This document shows positions 1 to 10,679 of a stretch of DNA of 64,000 nucleotides, in pieces; position 1 is the stretch's first letter; each line of letters opens with the position of its first letter. Source of the stretch: Camellia lanceoleosa (taxonomy: Eukaryota > Streptophyta > Magnoliopsida > Ericales > Theaceae); NCBI GenBank assembly GCA_025200525.1, contig CM045763.1, positions 61,267,018 to 61,331,017 of the forward strand. Direction: 5' to 3'. The notes beneath the pieces are model-generated. The model did no database searches and was not told the DNA's origin. It worked only from the letters and a program-made list of their open reading frames with translations. Position numbers and translations under genes: made by a program.

Positions 1-491
1 AATCAGCATGCTTTTGTAGGTGGCTATTTTATATGTGAAACCAACTAATGAGACAATGTGATGGTTTTGCATCTTCTGATTATCTATTGCTCATGTTTGG
101 AAATTAATATACAGATACGGCAGAGATACAACAAATTTTTGTACTATATATTTTTATTTATATGGATATAAATTTAGGGCACAATAAGAGGCATGCATAT
201 ATATATTTGCATTCAATTTCCCCATATTTGCTTCCATATATTTTACTTTTGATCCTAAATCTTTTATCTTAAAAAAAAACATAGAAGTGTCTTGAGACAT
301 GTTCAAATAAAGCATGCGTGTTCGTGAAGTGTCCCAACGTGCCCTGCAAAAAAAAAATAATAATAATACAAAGAAAAAAATTGACATGTCATATGGCGTG
401 TGAAACGCATACAACACCCATTTTGGAGTATTCATCATTTCTAGCCATGAACGAACTAATTGCTCTTGAAAACCTCAACGGACTGAAGTTA

Positions 492-648
492 TTTGGTGGT
501 CTTGGGGCATGGCCACATGGTGCCCCAGGTGTGTTGTGATTGGTGGAGATGATATGACCCAATTTTATATTGGGTTATGGGAGAATAGTAAGGGACATGG
601 TGTTTTGTGATTAGTCAGGCATGACCACGTGGTACTTGGACCACCAAA
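492..648. mobile_element. MITE-like inverted-repeat element
   Basis: The left end TTTGGTGGTC and the right end GACCACCAAA are inverted copies, and the imperfect inversion continues inward for about 30 bp. Both ends are flanked by TA (490-491 and 649-650), which would fit a TA target duplication. No coding capacity. The superfamily is uncertain. Confidence 0.55.
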
Positions 649-688
649 TAATTTTTCCAACTGGTCCACTACTGAAAACCCCAACCTG

Positions 689-691
<3 letters not shown>

Positions 692-722
<31 letters not shown>
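692..722. repeat. CT microsatellite
   Basis: Uninterrupted CT dinucleotide run in the intron of the ABC transporter gene, upstream of the splice acceptor. Confidence 0.9.
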
Positions 723-727
<5 letters not shown>

Positions 728-815
728 GCACACACGTTCATGCTTGTGCATTTTTCTTTTTGTTCCTGTGTTCCTGTTTTCAGACAGTAATCAACATTTT
801 CCACTGCTTTTACAG

Positions 816-1088
816 AGGATCCCCATATGGTGGAGATGGTATTACTGGGCAAACCCCGTAGCCTGGAGCCTCTATGGCCTTCTAGCTTCCCAGTACGGGG
901 ACAGTAATCAACTCGTGAAGCAATCAGATGGAGTACACTCCATGGCCACAGGACTACTCGTTAAAGATGTGTTTGGATTCAGGCACGATTTCCTTGGCAT
1001 CGCCGCTTTCATGGTGGTTTTCTTTTGCATGTTTTTCGCGGTGATATTCGCTTATGCAATCAAATCCTTAAACTTCCAGAAGAGATGA
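816..1088 (+). CDS. PDR/ABCG full-size ABC transporter, terminal exon
   Basis: This is the last coding exon of a pleiotropic-drug-resistance (ABCG) ATP-driven plasma-membrane exporter; the rest of the gene lies left of the window. An acceptor (pyrimidines then CAG) ends at 815, the exon opens in phase 0 with RIPIWWRWYYWANPVAW, a block typical of the final transmembrane domain of PDR proteins, and the frame stops with TGA at 1086-1088. The residues before the stop form one hydrophobic helix and a short basic tail (KSLNFQKR), the usual C-terminus of this family. The exon has no internal stop, so the gene may be functional. Substrate cannot be inferred. The upstream ATG-opened reading frame through 621-815 is intron, not coding. 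Confidence 0.9.
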   Translation, partial: RIPIWWRWYYWANPVAWSLYGLLASQYGDSNQLVKQSDGVHSMATGLLVKDVFGFRHDFLGIAAFMVVFFCMFFAVIFAYAIKSLNFQKR

Positions 1089-1527
1089 CAAGGCAGAGCA
1101 GACGCTATGCTGCTAGAACCATAATTTATGTTCTTCTTGTTGTGTGCATAACAGGTATTTAGTTCCTATATAGCTATATATATAAATCCTGCTATTCATA
1201 TGGAAATCTGATTGTAGAGTACAAGTTGATAGTCGGGGTAACATATTTTTTTTTATTACCTTAATAATTGTGTTCCATCCTTTATTCCCGTCTTGATTTG
1301 GAGGATTATTGGTGTTATATATTGTAAATTTTTTTATTTTATGTTAATTTATGATTTTGTATTTAGATGCAATAGAATCAATTTTGACCATTTCCTATTC
1401 TTTTTTGTCTTTAGCATTTGTATTCATGTGTGTTCATCCATATTTTTGTTATATTGCAAACTTGAAGGTGCTCTTGATATAATCTCAACTAAAAATGATG
1501 TAGAAAGAATATATTTGGTCTTATCAT

Positions 1528-2128
1528 TGTTGGTGCAAATTTGGTAAATGGGATAGAAAGAGATAAAATAATTAGTATTGTTTCAAGGCGCGTTACAACG
1601 TCGTTTTCTTTAAGACGATATTTGTCCCCACCAATTATGTTGAATATGGTGTGTACTGGGTTATCCGTGAATCCGTCTCCAGGATACAATGAAACCCAAT
1701 TTAAAGATTAATGTTTGACTGTGTTATACACGAACAAAATCAGACCTCGAATACCTTTAGATTTTTCTAATCCACCAAGTATAGAGGAAAATAGCAATAT
1801 GAATGTTAGAGAGAGATTCCATGGATATTCTATGGATTTCATTTGGATGATTTCTAACCCATTTTGCCTTTATATAGGCATGGATTTGTGTCTCTTAAAC
1901 CAAATGTAATGTCCTATAAATTCAAAAGTGACATCCTTTAAATCCAAGAGTAATGTCTTTTGGTTTAAATCTAATGGTTACACCCCATGGTTTAAATCCA
2001 AAAGACACACATTTTTATTTAAATTCAATGGTTATAACCTTTGGTTTAAATCGAAAAGTCACATCTCTTTAATTATTCATATATTATATATTTAAATATA
2101 ATAAATATATTATGAAAATGTTCCAACA
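1528..2128. repeat. LTR copy 1 of the 3-kb element
   Basis: About 600 bp, TGTTGGTGC at the left edge and TTCCAACA at the right. Shares long stretches with 4006-4560, for example the run beginning TTGGTGCAAATTTGGTAAAT. Confidence 0.75.
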
Positions 2129-4005
2129 TTTTCTCACCATTTTCAAAATATATGAAAATAACTTTGATAGATTAGGAAAATTTATGTATAAATGAAGACA
2201 TATTTCGATTTGAATCATTTAGTAGACTTGTCTTTGAACTAGTGATCTTTATACGATTAACCGGACATGTCTCACACACAAATTTCCTTCTCCTTAGGTA
2301 ATTCAAAAAAATCGATACGTGGATTGGTCTTGTGTCTATATCTTGTTTCATAAGCGCTCTAGACTCATAGAAAGTTGCACCACCTCCTACACTCATATAG
2401 GTAAGTTTACTGAGAGTACCCCTGTAATTAAGTATCCGAACTCACTGTTGTAAACTTATTAAGAGCTAAGTAGCTCAATCTCCTCTTTTGCATTACAAGT
2501 CCCAAGCACTTTACCTTAGGATGGTTATAAAAATAAAAATTTAAGTGCTTGCAATCACAACATATGGTGTACTTGGGCTTATTAAACTCAAGGACTTGAT
2601 GTTTCTTCAAGTCTTGAGTCGAGTTTTCACCAGCAGTGCTATATTACTTGGGCTTAAAACTCATTCCGTTTGATGATTTTACATCAAATCTCTTGCAAGT
2701 ATTTTTAAAGATAATTTACAGTTACGTTGACAAAAATTCTTACATAGCTACATATTACCACTGTTTATGATGTGATCAACATGTCCGAACCAACAATCAC
2801 TATCATAACTATCAACTCATATTAATGATGAGTTTGCATATTGACAAATTTAAGAAAAATCAGTGACAAAAATACCATGTCACTCCATCTCTTTTGTTAC
2901 AAGAGACTAACCATCTCTTCAATTATACCTAACCATTCTCAATGAAATTAAAAATTGAGGGATTAAACAATCAATACTAAGATATTTAGAACTAATACTT
3001 TCTTGTATCTTAAGTTTCATGATTTGTGCTTGTATTTGTTTTAAATCATAAATTGACGAATTAATATAAAATTTTCATTCAAATACAAGTTACATAAATT
3101 AGAAATTCTAATTTATTTATTCAGAAAATTTTCCAAGTGTATAACATATACTCTATATTTTCTCAAGTTTCAAGAAATTACAATTCAAAAATCATATCTT
3201 GATTTTAACAATTAAAATCATAACTTGATTTTAAAAACGCATTCTTGAAAACTTCCACAAAATATTTTTCAAATAGTTGTGCCTTTCCTCTTCCAACTTC
3301 AGAGTCATTTTATGAAAAGATCATACATATCAACTTCTAGATATATACACAAAAATATAGACTAACTATATAAACAGTTTAATAAAACTTTAAAACAAAT
3401 CATATTAACAATATCTTACAAAACTTAAAAGTTTTATGTAAATTGATAATATGTAAATAAAATCATAAGTTTCACAAATAACATGCAAAATGTGTCAAAA
3501 ATTTTGGTTGACCCAAGTTCTCGTCACTGAATATAGAAAATCACAAAGATCTTATTTTTTGAATTACACCTCATTGATTGTAAACACATACTAACAAAAA
3601 TTATATTTATCATGCAAGAGAGACATCAAAATTTACAATAACAATTATAATTAAAAACGCATAACTAGTTCGTTATAGTTTCTTTCATAGCATATGAAAA
3701 GTATATTTTTCCTTGAAGATTACGTGTCAATTATAGACACACAATTTCTTACCAAGAAACAACAAATATAGGCATGCAATTGTTCATATAATAGGAATTT
3801 CAAAAACAGAATAGAAAATAACTCATACCTGGCAATCTAATTTTCATTATCATTATCATTTAAAATTGCACAATATAGAAAATGCATACCTTGTTTCTTA
3901 ATCTGCTTTATACCATAAATAAAATTGAATTCAACCTTACTTGTTGTACATAATTCCAAATACACATCAATGTGCTTCTATCTCTTTGGAATATTGTCTT
4001 AAGAT

Positions 4006-4560
4006 TGTTGGTGCAAATTTGGTAAATGAGATGGAAAGAGATAAAATAATTAGTATTGTTTTAAAGTGCGTTACAACGCCTTTTTTTTTAAGACGATATT
4101 CGCCTCCACCAATTCTGTTGAATATGGTGTTCACTAGGCTACCTATGAATCCGCCTCCAGGATACAATAAAGCACAGTCTAAAGACTGATACTTGATTGA
4201 GTTATGCACAAATGAAATCAAATCTCAAATACCTTTGGATTTTTCTAATCCACCAATTTTAGAGGAAAATAACAATATGAATGTTAGAGAGAAATTCCAT
4301 TAATATTCTATGGATTTTATATGGATTACTTCTCTCCAAATGCCAACCCATTCCACCTTTATATAGACATTGGTTTGTATCCTTTAGATCAAAGGCCGTG
4401 TCCTTTAAATTCAAAAGTGACACCCTTTAAATCCAAGAGCCATGTCTTTTGATTTAAATTCAATAGTTACGCCCTTTAGTTTAAATCCAAAAGTCACATT
4501 TCTTTAATCATTCATATAAGTATATTATATATTTAACTATATTATAAAAATATTCCAATA
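4006..4560. repeat. LTR copy 2 of the 3-kb element
   Basis: About 555 bp, shorter than copy 1 through small deletions near its end. Begins TGTTGGTGC and ends TTCCAATA; the final C-to-T change breaks the perfect inverted end. Confidence 0.75.
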
Positions 4561-5159
4561 GTCATGTCGTGGCATTTCAGGTCATTATAAGAATTATCTC
4601 AATATTAATTCAATTAATTTATTTTTTCATATTATCTTGTTATGTCATTTTCAATTTATATCTCTGTTAATATGTCGTCTCAAAATTTTCACAAGACTGT
4701 GTTATCTTATTGCCCAAAAATGTGTAGTCCATTAAATGCTCAAGAAACTGCAAGTAACAATTAATATCATGGGATCTTCAGTTCCATGCTTTAGTTGTAT
4801 TTTCAATAATTTTCGCAACCCCAACTTTATTTATATTTTCAATAAATTTCACAACACATTATAAAAGCCAAATTAAGCAAACGATGACAACTTTTGTTAG
4901 GTTTTTATTTTTGGCAATTTTGTTTGACAAAATTCATTTTAGTTGTAATTTTGTTCAATTTTTATTCAGTGAAGTTATGAGTTTTTAGATACGAATCCAA
5001 TCCGAATTGTGCCTTGCAAAGATATTTCGAGAGTTAATTCTTTCATGTTTGTCACTTCGCTGATTATATCGGGGATCAAGCTGCCTGGTCAACTCGCGGG
5101 GGTCCAGGAGGCAGCACCCAGGCAGGGTTGAGGGGCAGCGCCCTCAAAGCAAAAAGTAA
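4561..5159. other. Intergenic, no gene recognised
   Basis: AT-rich spacer followed at about 5085-5150 by a GC-rich patch. No ORF with a recognisable domain on either strand. Confidence 0.5.
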
Positions 5160-5908
5160 ATATTGCAGTCGAAGTTGTTTGTCCGCTCGAGCGGCCATTT
5201 TTGTGCTCGAGCAGAGATCACGACCTTTCAGAAGTTTCACTCGCCTGCAAAAGTACTGGGAGTTGTTTTTTCCCGTTTGAGCTGCCATTCCTGTGTTTAA
5301 GGTTTCACTCACGGATTTGTTTTCTATAAATATGTGTTTCAGTCCAATTTTAGAGTATGACTTCCAAATCTTCTTCTTGGATACTAAGATTTTCATCTGG
5401 AGCTTCTTTGCTAATTTCTTTAATGTTTGTTTGAGTTTAATTCATGGTTTGAAAAGTATACATCAAAGGATTGTTTGTTTCGTTCAATACAAAAGAGAGA
5501 GTTGTTCTTCGGTGGATTTTGGAGAATTTGGGCTAGAAGCTTTGGTGGATTCTGCAGTGGGTTATCGTTGTGGATTCGACATCGGCACTGTAGAATCAAC
5601 TTTGGGCAAGACAATTTCGAGGTGAAGACGGGGTTGGAAGAGGCACATAGGGATCTGTTCGATTCAGGTATGAATTCGCTAGGTAATTAAGAGTATACTT
5701 GTGTAATTCTTTTATGTCTTCTTAATAGATTTTTTTATAACTTTTGTCATAATTTTTTTTATCACAATTGGAGGCGTTCGAATTGTGATTTTTCCACGTA
5801 ACATTATTGTGTCGATTTGTTTTTAATTGTTTGATTGTTTGATTGAAATTACTATTTACTGATTAAAATTAATATATAATCACATATTAATATGTGGGGA
5901 ATTTCTAG
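5160..5908 (+). mobile_element. Decayed solo LTR related to the copia LTRs at 23504 and 33385
   Basis: It shares, in the same order, the landmarks of the copia LTR: paired CGCTCGAGCG palindromes, a TATA-like TTCTATAAATA near 5322, a 'catcaaagga' and 'tcttcggtggattt' block, 'gtggattcgac', and a short inverted hairpin 'cacaattggaggcgttcgaattgtg' just before 'tttttccacgta' and 'gtgtcgattt'. Similarity fades near 5908, the position matching the LTR 3' end. I could not find the canonical TGTTAG start or a target duplication, so the boundaries are approximate. Confidence 0.6.
5184..5303. repeat. CGCTCGAGCG palindrome pairs (cluster 1)
   Basis: CGCTCGAGCG at 5184 and TGCTCGAGCA at 5204 start 20 bp apart. 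A decayed second pair (CGTTTGAGCT at 5274, TGTTTAAGGT at 5294) keeps the 20-bp offset with C-to-T/G-to-A changes. The cluster ends just upstream of the TATA-like box. Confidence 0.7.
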
Positions 5909-5915
5909 ATTTTTT

Positions 5916-6282
5916 AACTTCAAAGGTTACTCCAACTGACTTATTTTTTGGTAAATCACGCCTGCACCACTTGATGTTTGGCTTTATTTAAACGATGTTT
6001 GGCTTTATTTTCTATTCTAGAGCCAAACTTCGTGCGGCCTAGTTGTAATTGACCCTTACTTTTTTGAAAAGGAATACATATTAAGCATTGCAAATTAAGC
6101 AAACTTTGACAACAACTTCAAAGGTTACTCACACTGATTTATTTTTTGGTAAATTACACAATTTCGGCTTTATTTAAAAGATGTTTGGCTTTATTTTCTA
6201 TTTCAAAGCCAAACTTCGTGCGGCCTAGTTGAAATTTACCCTTTTTTTTTGGAAAAGGACTACATAATAAGCATTGCAAATT
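5916..6282. repeat. Tandem duplication, about 198-bp unit, two copies
   Basis: Unit 1 (5916-6113) and unit 2 (6114-6282) both begin AACTTCAAAGGTTACTC and share 'gatgtttggctttattttct', 'gccaaacttcgtgcggccta' and 'aagcattgcaaatt'. Unit 2 ends next to the dioxygenase pseudogene stop codon. Confidence 0.8.
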
Positions 6283-6286
6283 TTTA

Positions 6287-7317
6287 TCACACACCACAGT
6301 TAACCTTAAGCTCAGCGTTTCGTCCCTCATCCGTGAAGGAAAACTTCATCCAACCCAGTTGTTCAAATGGCTTAAAAGCTGTGGATGTTCTTCGTCGATC
6401 ATCTCTTCTGGACACCGAATGACTTCGCTGCTATACAAGAAGAATGCGAGCGTGTATTGAACTTTGTTCCCACTCGCAATGTACTCTTCCATTAGTCCAT
6501 GCCTATACATGTTTCACAAAAAAATCGACACGGTTTAGCCTCATTCAGCTTGATTGACACGTGAGCTCGCGCACAAAAAAAAAGAAAAAAAAAAAGAAGA
6601 GAAAGATGACATGTGAAATGCGTCGCCAACCATGACTACAAACGAGGAAGGTGAAGGAGTCAGCCTAATCCATTTCATTTGCCTTTCTTTGTTTCCAATT
6701 CTAACCCGCTAATTTGATTCTGATGAAGTATGGTGAGAAAGCTCTTATCGTTATGACTAGGCACACCGAGTTGAGTCTCATCTGTCATTGGTTCTCAGTA
6801 TTTTAAGAGTCGAAAATCGTAGCTAATTGATTCAGTATGAGATTCGTAGTATTTCTCAACACCGAAGCTTTTCATCGCCATTTATGTCACCATTTTTTCC
6901 AATTCAGACATTTCCATCACATATGAAAGCAAAATTTCACTACATACACAAATATGCAAGCAAGACAAAACAAAAACTTTCTAGGAACAAAAGAAGAAGT
7001 TTATAAGAGATGCAAAGAAAATATTTGGAATTTGATTTCCCTTTGGGCCACATGTTTGAATTGCTTCAACTTTAGCGGGTATTCTGGGGAGTTTGCAATG
7101 TAGCCCCCAAATGGCTTAGTAGAAGTGTTTTGGCACTTAATCCCCATGGGAAGATCAAACAAGTCATCTAGGCGGTCAAAAATGGCATTTTGAAGCTCCG
7201 GAGTAACCTTATCGTACACGGCTTCGAAGCTACCGAATTCTTCCAGTTGTCACCAGACTTAAGATTCTCATCCGAGAAATGTATAATGGGAAGTCTTAGG
7301 GGAGTGAGAGAAGCCAT
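6287..7317 (-). pseudogene. AOP-type 2-oxoglutarate/Fe(II) dioxygenase pseudogene
   Basis: Two regions on the minus strand look like the first and last parts of a soluble 2OG dioxygenase. The 5' part starts at ATG 7317-7315 (MASLTPLRLPIIHFSDENL), continues in another frame with EEFGSFEAVYDKVTPELQNA and then PFGGYIANSPEYPL. The segment between SGDNW and EEFG is missing and a later piece is out of frame. The 3' part (about 6510-6287) reads MEEYIASGNKVQYTLAFFLY and PEEMIDEEHPQL, then needs a one-base frameshift near 6360 to continue as the C-terminal block ending NCGV at TGA 6289-6287. The middle of the protein, which would hold the iron-binding His/Asp, was not found. The AOP assignment is family knowledge applied by eye; another 2OGD subfamily is possible. 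Confidence 0.75.
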
Positions 7318-8764
7318 CACCTAGTTATCTTTGACTGTGTAGTTTGATGTACATTTAAAGAGTCCTCTTGAGCTTTTAAAGTAGTTCTAGTTGATGTCAT
7401 AGATGCCATTTTGTTTCACTTAGATGCATGACATGCTTGTTTGTTTTGACTAAATTCATTAAAAAATCCAAGAGAAATTAGGAGGTACTTTTGTGTCGTG
7501 TTTGGATTGATTGCTAAGTAAAGCATTTTTGTTTAAAAGAATATTTTTTAATTTTTGAGTACTGACATGCAAAAAAATGTAGTTTTTATTATTATTATTA
7601 TTATTTATTTACTAGTTGTGGGGAGGTCGCGCTGTTGTTAGTTGAGAATAAGATGCACCACAATGTATAGTATTATTAAGATGTCTTTAAATAATTTTAA
7701 GGTCGTAATATCAATCAACAAATAGACTTGATTAGATACAAGAATTTGAGTTTGGGAGCATTAAATTCAGATATCATCTCTATATAGAAGAAAAAAAAAA
7801 ATTACAAATCAAAAAATCACATATTAGATTGTAAATGGCTTAACCATAAAAATATGTATCATTGTTTGAATGTCGTTGTAGATTGGTTGCTTGCTTGAGT
7901 GATTAGGTTGAATAAGTATAACTAGAGTAATTGCTAATTTTTTCATTGTGTTAACCACCCAAAAAACATTAGAACCAAATAAATCTAATCCATGCATATT
8001 CACCTTGCCCATGTTTGGTTTGATTTTTAAAAGTTTATTTTAATTTTTTTAATTTAAAATTAATTTGGTAAAATAAATAAAAAAAATACTTATCAATTTT
8101 ATATAATTTTATCTTTTGGGAGGTCAAAATTAATTTTAAAAAAATATTTTTTTAATATTTATTTTTATCAAATTAGTTTCAATTTTTTCAATAAAATTTT
8201 TGATTTTTGATTTTTCCCCTTCTACAAAAAGCCAAACCACCCACTGTTTTGGTACAAAATATCTCAATTAAAAAACAAGTATCTCGGCAAATATGCACCG
8301 AATAATATTTACTTAGATAGAAAAGTATGGTGACTTTTGATTAACTAAGCCAACATATATACTCAATATAGGTGGCTAAATTTCAAAGAAGCAAACATGT
8401 TTCTCACATAAACATATATTTACAAACACAAGCATATTAGCTAATGTGCTGTAAATCTATAACCCATATATAAATCACAATGAAAACACTACAAACAAAA
8501 CAAATCAAGACATGCAATCTTAGACACAAAGCAGCCGTATAAGTTATTATTTAATTGTTAACTAACCTTGTCTTCACCCAAGCCTCTTCTTCAATTTCAT
8601 GGTAATTAGGAATGGAGCTAACCATAATATAGATTCTTTTGCTCACCCGAACAAGATCATCTCAATAGTGAACACTATTTGAAAGAAGAAATTAAAAACA
8701 AACATTATTGTCCAAACTCTGATCGACAATGATGTGGTGTAATATATAAACCAAACCAAACCAA
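7318..8764. other. Intergenic, AT-rich
   Basis: No recognisable gene. An AT-rich imperfect inverted repeat around 8007-8245 ('gtttggtttgatttttaaaa' against 'aaaaagccaaaccaccc') may be a MITE, but I could not place its ends or a target duplication. Confidence 0.4.
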
Positions 8765-9156
8765 GCCTTAAGTCCCATTAAATGGGATCGGCTGCATGAA
8801 TCCTTCTTTTCCACGCAGCCCTATCAAAGGCTATTTCGTTATTTTATTAAGTAGATTTATATCTCTATTTACAACGTTAACTAACGTTAATCTAGGCCTA
8901 CACCGTCCCCTAACACTTCTATCTAGCGTTACAGCATCATATCTCTTCACTACTGCATTTGTTGGTCTCCGTTGAATATGACCAAACTATCTCAATCAAT
9001 TTTCTCTCAACTTATCTTCTATCGGTGTTACTCCTACCTATTCCCGAATACACTTATTCCTAATTTTGTCTTGTCTAGTCTTGCCACACATCCACTTTAG
9101 CATTCTCATCTCAACCACACTCATCTTATCTACATGTTGTTTCTTGGTTGCCCAAC
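8765..9156 (-). mobile_element. RTE-type LINE, C-terminal end of the ORF
   Basis: Minus-strand translation from 9156 reads GWATKKQHVDKMSVVEMRML then KWMCGKTRQDKIRNKCIRE, followed by VGVTPIEDKLREN, FGHIQRRPTNAVVKRYDAV and IHAADPI. This is the conserved region after the reverse transcriptase core in plant RTE-clade LINEs. In-frame stops and frame changes make it non-functional. It is cut at 9156 by the LTR-like sequence that starts TGTCATTATCC. Confidence 0.8.
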
Positions 9157-10053
9157 TGTCATTATCCGAACCCGCCCCTATGGGTTAAGGACATAACCGG
9201 CCAGTAATCAAGGGATTACCTACGGCCTCAAACCAAACAAGACATAACTCATCAGAGTAAAGGGGCCAAACGGAAGCAAATTCAAAACTTTTGTCCATAG
9301 AACTATGCTTACATAGCACATCATAACAATCCATATATACACATGTTAATAACTCACATCAAAATATGTAGTAACACAAAGTTCTGTACATACAGGATCA
9401 TTCAAGTCTAAGTTAGTCAAACTCAAAGTTTATGTACAAAAGTAATCTAACGTTTTCGCCAATATAACCAAACCATATCAAAAGAATAAAAGAGGCGAAG
9501 ATAAGTCTCATGCGTGAGACGTTTGGGCTGACTCTTCAAAACCTTGACTATTTCTCACATACTTCACTGAGGTTGGATTTGGACCTCCCTTGGCTCACCT
9601 ACAGACACATGAATGAGCGTGAGCGAAAGCCCAGTGAATAATATCAAATAAAGAAGATATACGAACGGTATTTAGAACAACATACATCAGAGGACCTTAT
9701 TCATATTTTTATCTAGTATATATACATATATATATAGGTCAAGTGACTGCGGTTCCAATCACATCAAACAGCCTCGGGCCCAATTCATTCATATCCGACA
9801 ACCTTCGGCCCAACAGTTCTTATCCGATGTCCTTTGGCCCAATTATTCGTGTCAAACGACCTTTGGCCCATTCATTCATGTCATACGGCCTTTGGCCCAT
9901 TCATTCATGTCATACGACCTTTGGCCCATTCATTCATGTCATACGACCTTTGGCCAATTTATTCATGTCATATGATCTTTGGCCCATTTATTCATGTCAT
10001 ACGGCCTTTGGCCCATTCATTCATGTTAGACGGCCTTTGACCCAACCATATTA
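9157..10053. mobile_element. LTR-like sequence, TGTCACGACCC family (partial)
   Basis: It begins TGTCATTATCCGAACCCG and shares the head structure of the solo LTRs at 35192 and 54089: a TGTCA start, 'cctatgggttaagga', 'ggccagtaatcaagggatta' and 'ggaagc' about 100 bp in. The left 5-bp flank is CCAAC (9152-9156); no matching right flank was found because the sequence abuts the CACTA-like element. Its right part is the 29-bp minisatellite. Confidence 0.5.
9762..10045. repeat. 29-bp minisatellite, about ten copies
   Basis: Consensus unit CCTTTGGCCCATTCATTCAT followed by GTCATACGG (29 bp). Units in the middle are nearly identical, those at the left are more diverged. Because 29 is not a multiple of three, the repeat gives apparent open frames in more than one phase; these are not genes. 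Confidence 0.85.
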
Positions 10054-10245
10054 CATAATAGATATTTGTCCCCAAAAGTTTGGTCGCCAAAAATATATTT
10101 TCAGTGACAAAAAAAAAAATTAGTCGCTAAAAGGCTAAAATATTTGAAGGGAAACCTTTCAAATTCTGGAGGGTTAAATAAAATAAATTAATTGGTGACT
10201 AAAAGTTTTAGTCGCTAATGTTGTAATATATATATATATATATAT

Positions 10246-10677
10246 TTGGTTTCCAAACCAAACAAATCAGCTCCTCTCTCTCTCTCGCGTCCGTCTCTCC
10301 CTCTGGTGCCTGTTCTGGTGCTCTCGGCTGCTACTATTGTGGCTGCGACCTTCTTCTTTGTCCTCTCTCTCTTCTTCTCCTTCTCCTCCTCCTCCTCCTT
10401 CTTGTTCTTGCCTCTCTCCCGCGGCCTTAACCACCGTCGGAATCTTCGTGTCTGGAGAAGAAATGATCTCGTTGACAACAGAGGATGTAAGATGGGTGAA
10501 GGATTAGATCGAGTCCAAAACATCAATGTCCTCCGTAAGGGCATTAACCCTCGCTCTCACGCTCAACAGTTCCAAGATCTTATTCAGTCAGTAACCTCTC
10601 TCTCTCTCTCTCTCTTTCAATTTGTCTATGTATGTATTGGATTTTTGGAAATCTACACTTGTCAAGCTCTTCATTGA
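10246..10677 (+). other. CT-rich leader and unidentified exon-like segment
   Basis: A 143-codon frame is open here, but its first half is low-complexity CT-rich DNA that resembles a 5' untranslated leader. The part near 10460-10590 has ordinary coding-like composition and ends beside a GT at a second CT run, so it may be a captured first exon. I do not recognise the protein in any frame. Confidence 0.3.
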
Positions 10678-10679
10678 AA

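Larger units (their letters stand above)
1..815 (+). other. Last visible intron of the ABC transporter gene
   Basis: Non-coding and AT-rich. It contains a candidate MITE (492-648) and a CT dinucleotide run (about 692-722), and ends in the CAG acceptor before the terminal exon. No further exon of the transporter is recognisable here. Confidence 0.6.
1528..4560. mobile_element. Non-autonomous LTR element (LARD/TRIM-like), 3.0 kb
   Basis: Two direct repeats bound a 1.9-kb interior: 1528-2128 and 4006-4560. Each starts TGTTGG and ends CCAACA (CCAATA in the second copy), the short inverted ends of LTRs. Flanks are ATCAT (1523-1527) and GTCAT (4561-4565), a 4/5 target duplication. The interior (2129-4005) is AT-rich with no gag or pol I can recognise. 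I found no TGG-starting primer site at either LTR edge, so orientation is undecided. Short minus-strand frames inside the two LTRs resemble each other only because the LTRs are copies. Confidence 0.75.

Noticed and set aside
5076..5690. Overlapping ORFs of about 87-110 codons on both strands
   Set aside because: They lie in the decayed copia-related LTR and have no domain; LTR landmarks explain the sequence.
9762..10045. CRISPR-like regular repeat spacing
   Set aside because: The units are head-to-tail without unique spacers, in a plant nuclear sequence; it is a minisatellite.
9743..10123. Open frames of 126 and 68 codons with repeated GPFIHVIRPLAHSFM-type peptides
   Set aside because: They are the 29-bp minisatellite read in two phases; the repeat simply lacks stop codons.
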